A stretch of DNA of 40,215 nt from Acidovorax sp. (GTDB lineage: Bacteria > Pseudomonadota > Gammaproteobacteria > Burkholderiales > Burkholderiaceae_C): positions 1 through 40,215 of the forward strand of contig NZ_JADHVT010000032.1 in assembly GCF_016783915.1 (NCBI RefSeq), given 5' to 3'. Below are positions 34,537 through 40,215 of the stretch, in pieces. Positions within the stretch are counted from its first letter, which is position 1. Each line of letters opens with the position of its first letter. The position numbers and the translations under genes are program-made. A model generated the notes under the pieces. It worked only from the letters and a program-made list of their open reading frames with translations, had not been told where the DNA came from and did not search any database.

Positions 34537-35322
34537 TCAGTAGGCGCTGCCTGTTGGGTTGGGGTCCGGTGGAGGCAGATCGCCCCAACCCGAGGGGGTG
34601 TAGAGCGGGCCAAACAACAGGCTTTTCTCTTCGGCACTGACGGTGCTGTCGGGTTGCTCCTCGATGCTGACGCGGTTGCGCCCCGACGCCTTGGCCTGGT
34701 AGAGCTGGTGATCGGCGCGGTCGGTCCACAGCAGAGTGGTGGAGCGGATCCATTGCATCGCAAAGGCGCCACCGACGCTCACCGTGATGTTCAGCTCTAC
34801 GGTCGGGGAGATACGGATGGGCGTGTTGGCCACTGCACGGCGGATGCGTTCTGCCACCACCCGGCCAAAGGCGGCCTGGCAGGCAGGCAGCACCACGGCA
34901 AATTCCTCACCGCCGTAGCGTGCCAGGGTGTCCATGGGGCGCACACAGGCGCTGAGCGTCCGTGCCACGGACTGGAGCACCACATCACCAGCCAGGTGTC
35001 CGTGGGTGTCGTTCACCTTTTTGAAGTGGTCGATGTCCAGCATGAGCAGCAGTGCCGCTTCGCCCGAGCGCGTAACCCGGTCGATCTCGCGTTCCAGCAC
35101 CGCGCGGAAATGTCTGCGGTTGGCCAGGCCAGTAAGGGGGTCTTTGAGCGACAGCTCGCACAGGCCATCAATGAGGCCCTGCAGGTACAGCGAAGGCACC
35201 TCGCGGTGCAGTGCTGTCTCGCTGCCACCGGCCTGAGCCACCAGCGCGTGGGCAGTATCCAGGCGAAGTTCGCGCAGATCTACCAGATGAGAGGCCGCAG
35301 AGTCAGACACAAATTGGAACAA
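34537..35322 (-). CDS. Diguanylate cyclase (GGDEF domain), short
   Basis: This protein of about 261 residues has a short helical N-terminus and a full GGDEF domain from DPLTGLANRRHF (61-72). The active site is GGEEF (137-141) and the inhibitory-site RPMD (128-131) stands five residues before it. A Pro-rich tail of about 30 residues follows the domain. The start is uncertain: the frame opens at TTG 35322, GTG 35310 is another candidate, and neither has a ribosome site. It is followed by the MinD-like ATPase gene after seven bases, and the SulP gene lies 79 bases upstream on the same strand, so the three may be co-transcribed. Confidence 0.88.
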   Translation of the reverse strand: MFQFVSDSAASHLVDLRELRLDTAHALVAQAGGSETALHREVPSLYLQGLIDGLCELSLKDPLTGLANRRHFRAVLEREIDRVTRSGEAALLLMLDIDHFKKVNDTHGHLAGDVVLQSVARTLSACVRPMDTLARYGGEEFAVVLPACQAAFGRVVAERIRRAVANTPIRISPTVELNITVSVGGAFAMQWIRSTTLLWTDRADHQLYQAKASGRNRVSIEEQPDSTVSAEEKSLLFGPLYTPSGWGDLPPPDPNPTGSAY

Positions 35323-35401
35323 AAAGAGTTGGATAAGTGTACCAGCGCGTCAGCAATAACAGGGCCAACGCGAGGCGAGAGCCCGGTAGGTGAAACCCGG
35401 C

Positions 35402-37090
35402 CTACACCCTGGCCACCGGCTCGGGAAGCTGCTGCAGTGCCGCCAAAGCCTCGGTGTCGGTGCGGTACATGGCCAGTCCGGGGCCCAACTTCAGCAGTCC
35501 GGCCTGGCGCAGCACCTGCTCTGCAGGCAGCTTCAGCCCGCTCAGATGCAATGTGCCGCCCCGCAGTTCCATTTGCGTCAGCAATTGGGCGAAAGTCTCC
35601 ACGCCAGTCACATCGATGCGGTTGATGGGCTGCGCCAGCAGGCACAGGTGCACCACTTCGGGGTGGGCGGTCAGGTGCTCTGTGACGCGCCGCTCCAGGG
35701 CGCTGGCCGAGGCAAAGTCCAACTCCGCATCCATGCGCAACGCCAGCAGCCGGGGCGCCAGTGGCGGGAGCTGCCACAGATGCCGGTCGCGCAGGCTTCC
35801 GTCAGGGTTCAGGCCCACTTCAATGATGCGCGGGTGCAGTCGCTGGTAAAGAAAGTGGCTCAGGTTCATCAATAGGCCCACCAGAACACCCCAGTACATG
35901 CGCGGAGCCGTGGCCAGGGTCAGGGCAAAGGTCACGCCGCCGATCACGGCCTCCACCCGCGACACCCTCCACAGCCGCAGCAGAGTGCCCGGCTTGATGA
36001 GGCTGGTGACGGCCGTGACCACTACGGCCGCCAGCACCGACTGCGGGACGTGGTACAGCGCAGGCGTCAGCCACAGCAGCACAACCAGCACCAGGCTGAT
36101 CGCAAACAGTGTGGCCCAGCCCGTCTTGGCACCGGCGTAGAGGTTGATGGCCGAGCGTGAAAACGACGCACTCGTGGCAAAACTGCCGCACAGGCCACTG
36201 CTGATCTTGGCCAGGCCCTGGCCAATGAGGTCCTGGTTTTCGTTCCACTGCTCTTTGGAGCGCTGGCTTTCCACCTTGGCGCTCGATGCGGTCTCCAGAA
36301 AACTCACCAGCGTCACTACCAGTACGGGCATGACCAGCGCGCTGAAGCTGGACCAGGGGAGGGTGCCTGGCCAGTAGGGCGCTGGCAAGCCCGATGGCAA
36401 GGCGCCCACCACCGCGCCACCTGCATCGGCATAACCCAGGGCCCAGCTCAACGCGCCCGCAGCACCCACCACCACGATGGCCGCCGGAAACTGGGGCAAC
36501 ACGCGGCGCGCCAGCATCAGCAGCGCAAGGCTGCCCAGGCCGAAGCCCGCTGCCGTCAGGTCAAACAGCCCCAGCGACGGCGTGGACAGCAAGGCGCCCC
36601 AGTCGGCTGCCCGCAGTCCGGTGAGTGCCCCCAGTTGCGACCCCAGGATCAGCAGCGCCGCCGCCTGCGTAAAACCATTGAGTACGGGCGAGGTCACGAG
36701 GTTGAGCAACCAGCCAAAGCGCGCCATGCCCATCACCATCTGCAGCAGACCGGACAGCAGGGCCATCCATGCCGCCAGGGCCACCCACTGCGCACTGCCT
36801 GGCTCGGCCAGGCCGGTTAGCGAGGCGCCGATCAGCAAACTGGTGAGCGCGGTGGGCCCCACCCCCAGCCGGGTGGATGAACTGAACAGCACGGCGACCA
36901 ACGCCGGAATCAGCGACGCGTAGATGCCCGTGACCAGCGGCATGCCCGCCAGCGCCGCATAGGCCACGCCCTGGGGCACCAGCATCAGCCCCACCGTCAT
37001 GCCCGCCCAGAACTCGCCTTTGAGCAGTTGTCGGTCAGGGCGGGGCCATTTCAAAAAAGGAAGCCAGCGGGCGAGCGAAGACACGGTCAT
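35402..37090 (-). CDS. SulP-family anion transporter with STAS domain
   Basis: This 562-residue inner-membrane protein has the SulP signature LVPQGVAYAALAGMPLVTGIYASL near residue 38-61 and about 12-14 helices. A cytoplasmic C-terminal STAS domain (about 440-555) has INRIDVTGVETFAQLL at the usual phospho-loop place, with Thr in place of the typical Ser. SulP proteins carry sulfate, bicarbonate or dicarboxylates; the substrate cannot be told. ATG 37090 is chosen, because the open frame 21 codons further upstream runs into hairpin element C. Confidence 0.9.
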   Translation of the reverse strand: MTVSSLARWLPFLKWPRPDRQLLKGEFWAGMTVGLMLVPQGVAYAALAGMPLVTGIYASLIPALVAVLFSSSTRLGVGPTALTSLLIGASLTGLAEPGSAQWVALAAWMALLSGLLQMVMGMARFGWLLNLVTSPVLNGFTQAAALLILGSQLGALTGLRAADWGALLSTPSLGLFDLTAAGFGLGSLALLMLARRVLPQFPAAIVVVGAAGALSWALGYADAGGAVVGALPSGLPAPYWPGTLPWSSFSALVMPVLVVTLVSFLETASSAKVESQRSKEQWNENQDLIGQGLAKISSGLCGSFATSASFSRSAINLYAGAKTGWATLFAISLVLVVLLWLTPALYHVPQSVLAAVVVTAVTSLIKPGTLLRLWRVSRVEAVIGGVTFALTLATAPRMYWGVLVGLLMNLSHFLYQRLHPRIIEVGLNPDGSLRDRHLWQLPPLAPRLLALRMDAELDFASASALERRVTEHLTAHPEVVHLCLLAQPINRIDVTGVETFAQLLTQMELRGGTLHLSGLKLPAEQVLRQAGLLKLGPGLAMYRTDTEALAALQQLPEPVARV

Positions 37091-37127
37091 GCCGCGATTG
37101 TCGCCCGCCCTGCAGGGACTGCGGCTA

Positions 37128-37293
37128 AGGGCCTGTTTACGATTTCGCTCCAACCCTTCGGGCAGTGGTCTTTGCGGGCTGTCTGCGGCGTTGCGGCGCT
37201 TGCCAATAGCGGGGCTATTGGCTGTGCACCGCGCCTTGCATCCCTTCCCGCAAAGACCGCTGCGCGACCCCTGGGAGATCGTAAACAGGCTCT
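37128..37293. repeat. Long nested hairpin element (copy C)
   Basis: The outer arms are 37128-37143 (AGGGCCTGTTTACGAT) and 37278-37293, 16 bp with one G-T pair. A second stem is 12 bp: GGTCTTTGCGGG (37167-37178) and CCCGCAAAGACC (37247-37258). The central hairpin is GCCAATAGC (37202-37210), loop GGG, GCTATTGGC (37214-37222). The arms match solo element A, and the core matches element B with pairing-preserving changes. It fills most of the 307-bp divergent gap between the SulP and BON genes; the rest holds only the BON ribosome site, with no promoter I can point to. Confidence 0.8.
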
Positions 37294-37397
37294 AAGGCTG
37301 GCGCTGCCGTCCTACAAGCACTTCGGCGGTGTCCGACCCGCAAGGCGCGGCGCGCTGCCTACAGTTTGGCCATGTTTCAACCGCAAGGAGTCATTGC

Positions 37398-37889
37398 ATG
37401 AATCCCAAGAATCTGATCGATCGTCCCGCCCATCGCGTTGCGAGCATCCTGGCCGTGAGCGCCCTTGCTCTGGGGCTGGCCGCCTGCAACAAGGCCGAGG
37501 AGCCCACAGTGGGCCAACGTCTGGACTCTGCCGTCGAAAAGACCGAGCAGGCCGCAGCCGACGCCCGTGTGAAGGCCGAAGGCGCGATGCAGAACGCTGA
37601 AACCAAGATGGAGCAGGGTGCGGCCAATGCTGAAGTCTCTGCCAAACAGGCCGCCAATACCGCCAAGGGCGTGATCGACGATGCCACCATCACCGCCCAG
37701 GTGAGTGCAGGCCTTGCCAAGGACCCCGATCTGAGCGCAGTGAAGATCAATGTGGACACCGTCAATGGCAAGGTCACACTGAATGGCCCCGCACCCTCCA
37801 CGGTAGCCCGTGACCGTGCCGAGACCATCGCCAAGGGTGTGAGTGGCGTGACCTCGGTGAACAACCAGCTGGTCGTTACCGCTGGTTAA
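37398..37889 (+). CDS. BON-domain lipoprotein
   Basis: This 163-residue protein has a signal peptide with lipobox LAAC (ALALGLAAC), so it should be anchored in a membrane on the periplasmic side. Residues about 35-85 form an Ala/Glu-rich repetitive helical part (VKAEGAMQNAETKMEQG...), and the C-terminus is one BON domain (IDDATITAQVSAGLAKDPDL to SVNNQLVV), as in OsmY/BON lipoproteins that bind phospholipids and are induced by envelope or osmotic stress. AAGGAG (37385-37390) stands seven bases before ATG 37398, which decides this start. Confidence 0.88.
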   Translation: MNPKNLIDRPAHRVASILAVSALALGLAACNKAEEPTVGQRLDSAVEKTEQAAADARVKAEGAMQNAETKMEQGAANAEVSAKQAANTAKGVIDDATITAQVSAGLAKDPDLSAVKINVDTVNGKVTLNGPAPSTVARDRAETIAKGVSGVTSVNNQLVVTAG

Positions 37890-37944
37890 TGCGGACCCGC
37901 AGGGCGCGCGGTGCATGCCGCCCACGCCCTGATGGCTGATACCT

Positions 37945-37976
37945 GCGCGCCGCCCGGGACTATTCGGGCGGCGCGC
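37945..37976. terminator. Strong hairpin between the BON gene and the metC-like gene
   Basis: A perfect 12-bp GC stem, GCGCGCCGCCCG (37945-37956) and its complement (37965-37976), has an 8-nt loop. It lies 55 bases after the BON stop and ends four bases before ATG 37981. It has no T-run; it may end the BON transcript or hide the start region of the next gene. Confidence 0.6.
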
Positions 37977-37980
37977 TACC

Positions 37981-39219
37981 ATGGCTGGCATGAAAGACCA
38001 CGACATTGATCTTGCCACCCACCTCGTTCACCATGACTACCTGCCTCCCGCCGGGTTTGTAGCCCCCCAACCGGGGATATTCAAGGCATCCACGGTCATC
38101 TTTCCCAATGTCGCGGCCATGCGATCGCGCGAGTGGAAGGACAAAAGCGGCTACACCTATGGGCTGCACGGCACGCCCACCACCTTCATCTTGGAGGAGC
38201 GCCTGTGTGCGTTGGAGGGAGGCCTTCAGTGTGTACTGGTGCCTAGTGGGCTGGCCGCCATTGCCAATGTGGGTTTGGCATTGCTCAAGCCGGGCGACGA
38301 GGTGCTGATCCCGGACAACGCCTACGGGCCCGGCAAGGACCTGGCCAACGGCGAACTCGCCCGGTTCGGCATCACCCATGTGTTTTACGACCCCTTGGAT
38401 CCTTCCGACCTGGCCGCCCGCATCACACCAGCCACCCGTCTGGTCTGGCTGGAGGCACCGGGATCGGTGAGTATGGAGTTCCCCGACCTGTGCAAGCAGG
38501 TGCGCATCTGCCGTGATCGCGGCGTGACGACCGCGCTGGACAACACCTGGGGTGCGGGCCTGGCGTTTGCGCCGTTTGACCTCACGGGCGATGGCAGCCT
38601 TGGGGTGGATATCTCGGCCCATGCGCTTACCAAGTACCCCAGCGGTGGAGGTGATGTGCTCATGGGCAGCGTCATCACGCGCGACCCTGGCCTGCACATG
38701 AAGATCAAGCTCACGCACATGCGGCTGGGCCTCGGGGTGGGCGCCAACGACGCCGAAACGATCTTGCGCGCACTGCCTAGCATCGGCCTGCGCTACCGTG
38801 CCCATGATGACGCTGCCCGCCAGCTGGCGCGGTGGCTGCAACAGCAACCGGCCATTGCGCAGGTGTTGCACCCTGCACTGGAAGGCGCACCCGGCCATGC
38901 CCACTGGAAGGCCCTGTGTGGTGCCGCACAGGGCGGGCAGGGGCTTGCAGCCGGCCTGTTCAGCGTGATGATCGACGCCCGGTACACCCAGCAGCAGGTG
39001 GATGCGTTCTGCGATGGCTTGCGCTTGTTCAAGCTGGGTTACAGCTGGGGCGGCCCCATGAGTCTGGTCGTGCCTTACAACATTGCCAGCATGCGCAGTC
39101 GGCCGCCCGTCCATTTGAAGCCGGGCACGCTGGTGCGGTTTTCGATCGGCCTGGAGGCTGTGGAGGACCTGCGGCGCGACCTGCAACAGGCGATGGAACG
39201 CGCCTTCACCCCGGGCTGA
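37981..39219 (+). CDS. metC: Cystathionine beta-lyase-type PLP enzyme
   Basis: This 412-residue member of the Cys/Met metabolism PLP family would cleave cystathionine to homocysteine, pyruvate and ammonia in methionine synthesis. It has the PLP-phosphate part GLHGTPTTFILEERLCALEG, the ring Asp187 in TALDNTWGAG and the Schiff-base Lys218 in ISAHALTKYPSGGGDVLMG. The typical SRNxxG..S..L C-terminal area is IASMRSRPPVHLKPGTLVRFSIGLE. ATG 37981 or ATG 37990 may be used; a hairpin ends just before the former and neither has a good ribosome site. Other beta- or gamma-lyases of the same fold cannot be excluded. Confidence 0.85.
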   Translation: MAGMKDHDIDLATHLVHHDYLPPAGFVAPQPGIFKASTVIFPNVAAMRSREWKDKSGYTYGLHGTPTTFILEERLCALEGGLQCVLVPSGLAAIANVGLALLKPGDEVLIPDNAYGPGKDLANGELARFGITHVFYDPLDPSDLAARITPATRLVWLEAPGSVSMEFPDLCKQVRICRDRGVTTALDNTWGAGLAFAPFDLTGDGSLGVDISAHALTKYPSGGGDVLMGSVITRDPGLHMKIKLTHMRLGLGVGANDAETILRALPSIGLRYRAHDDAARQLARWLQQQPAIAQVLHPALEGAPGHAHWKALCGAAQGGQGLAAGLFSVMIDARYTQQQVDAFCDGLRLFKLGYSWGGPMSLVVPYNIASMRSRPPVHLKPGTLVRFSIGLEAVEDLRRDLQQAMERAFTPG

Positions 39220-39323
39220 GCCGCATCGGCCCGGATCCGGCGCTGCCCACTGCCGCTGGATTCGGCGCAGGATACGGGCTTTCCTCAGTGGCGCTGCAGC
39301 GGCAGCGGCCTTAGTGTGGCGTC

Positions 39324-40193
39324 ATGACCGTGACCTCCTCCAAGCCCGTACCGGACCCACTCAATGCGCCCGGCACCTCGGAATCCCAACATGCCGAGGC
39401 GATTGCCGACCGCGTGAAGGCCCAGACTGCGCAGCCCGTGCAGCTGCAGCCGTTGCGCGTGGCCGACCCCTTCCGGTGGCTGCGGCGCGGCCTGGAGGAT
39501 GTGCGCGCCGCGCCGGGCATTGCCTTGTTCTATGGCGTTTGCTTCTGGGTCATGGCGGGGGTGCTGGGCTGGGTGTTCCGCACGCGGCCTGAGTACACCA
39601 TGTCGCTCGCCAGCGGCTGCCTGCTGGTGGGGCCGTTTTTGGCGATGGGGCTGTACGACACCAGCCGTAGGCGCGAGGCGGGCCTGAAGCCACAGTTGAG
39701 CGAATCCCTCACTTGCTGGGACAGCCATATGGGCAGCATGGGCATGCTGGTGCTGGTGCTGGTGGTGCTGGAGCTGCTGTGGGGCAGGGCGTCGCTGGTG
39801 GTGTTTGCCGTGTTCTTCAACACCGGCATGCCCTCAACCACCGGCGTGCTGCAGGCGGTGTTCAACCCGCAGAACTGGAGCTTTGTGGCGGTGTATGCGG
39901 TGGTGGGGGGTGTGTTTGCGGCGTTGGTGTTCTCCACCTCCGTGGTGTCCATTCCCATGATTCTGGACCGCGACACCGACGCGCTGACCGCTGGCATCAC
40001 CAGCATGCGTGTGGTGATCGAAAACACCGCCGTGATGCTGCTGTGGGGGGCGTTGATCACCCTCATCGTGGCAGCTTCGCTGTGGTTCTGGGGGGTGGGC
40101 CTGGTGCTGGCGGGGCCTGTGCTGGGCTTTGCCAGTTGGCACGCGTACCGGGCCGCCGTCATCCCCCTGCAGCGTACCCCGGCAGGGGCCTGA
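39324..40193 (+). CDS. DUF2189-family integral membrane protein
   Basis: This 289-residue protein has a hydrophilic N-terminus of about 45 residues and six hydrophobic segments (ALFYGVCFWVMAGVLGWVF, MSLASGCLLVGPFLAMGLY, LVLVLVVLELLW, FVAVYAVVGGVFAALVFSTS, and two at the end). The pattern DPFRWLRRGLEDVRAAPGIALFYG and the LVGPFLAMGLYDTSRRREAG loop are typical of DUF2189. Function is not known. It follows the metC-like gene by 104 bases, in which I see no further gene. Confidence 0.85.
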   Translation: MTVTSSKPVPDPLNAPGTSESQHAEAIADRVKAQTAQPVQLQPLRVADPFRWLRRGLEDVRAAPGIALFYGVCFWVMAGVLGWVFRTRPEYTMSLASGCLLVGPFLAMGLYDTSRRREAGLKPQLSESLTCWDSHMGSMGMLVLVLVVLELLWGRASLVVFAVFFNTGMPSTTGVLQAVFNPQNWSFVAVYAVVGGVFAALVFSTSVVSIPMILDRDTDALTAGITSMRVVIENTAVMLLWGALITLIVAASLWFWGVGLVLAGPVLGFASWHAYRAAVIPLQRTPAGA

Positions 40194-40215
40194 AAACCCC
40201 GTCCTGTTACAGTGA

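Overview
The window is GC-rich chromosomal DNA with dense, tightly packed genes and long antisense open frames. Protein types, operon layouts and intergenic repeats fit a betaproteobacterium of the Comamonadaceae (Acidovorax-like). That assignment is a judgement from protein and repeat style, not from a database match. I saw no rRNA, tRNA, CRISPR array, phage gene or insertion sequence.

Layout: (1) 1-597, the end of a YeeE/YedE-type transporter and a small predicted lipoprotein. (2) 769-9813, a minus-strand gabT / polyamine-type ABC transporter (ATPase, binding protein, two permeases) / gabD operon facing a divergent MocR-type (GntR-aminotransferase) regulator. This is a uptake-and-degradation unit for GABA or a polyamine, ending at succinate. 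(3) 10092-18705, a trans-4-hydroxy-L-proline catabolic island on the minus strand: a DHDPS-family deaminase, 4-hydroxyproline epimerase, a three-subunit D-hydroxyproline dehydrogenase, a TRAP transporter (DctQ, DctM, DctP) and a GntR/FCD regulator. Two nearly identical 25-bp AT-rich sites lie upstream of its two transcription units and are the best candidates for the regulator's operators. The last pathway enzyme, 2-oxoglutarate semialdehyde dehydrogenase, is not in the island. (4) 18961-25830, alaS, a large membrane HD-GYP protein and a convergent GGDEF protein. (5) 25870-28783, a chain of four-base overlaps: renalase-like amine oxidase, gluQ, trmB. (6) 28881-32758, a LysR regulator divergent from two pirins, a DoxX protein and a flavodoxin-like quinone reductase. 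(7) 32812-37090, trhO, a MinD/FlhG-like ATPase, a GGDEF protein and a SulP transporter, all on the minus strand. (8) 37398-40193, a BON-domain lipoprotein, a cystathionine beta-lyase-type enzyme and a DUF2189 membrane protein.

The most unusual signals are in the repeats. A ~45-nt family has five recognisable copies: two intergenic, one that runs into the end of trhO and supplies its last codons and stop, and two lying in frame inside alaS and gluQ. A second family consists of long nested hairpins (169 and 166 nt, plus a 42-nt solo form). Its cores align between copies while stem arms change in a pairing-preserving way. Other points worth testing are an 18-codon ORF with a good ribosome site that overlaps the second pirin start, a 28-bp perfect palindrome at the amine oxidase/gluQ junction, and an HD-GYP domain split by a ~150-residue insertion.
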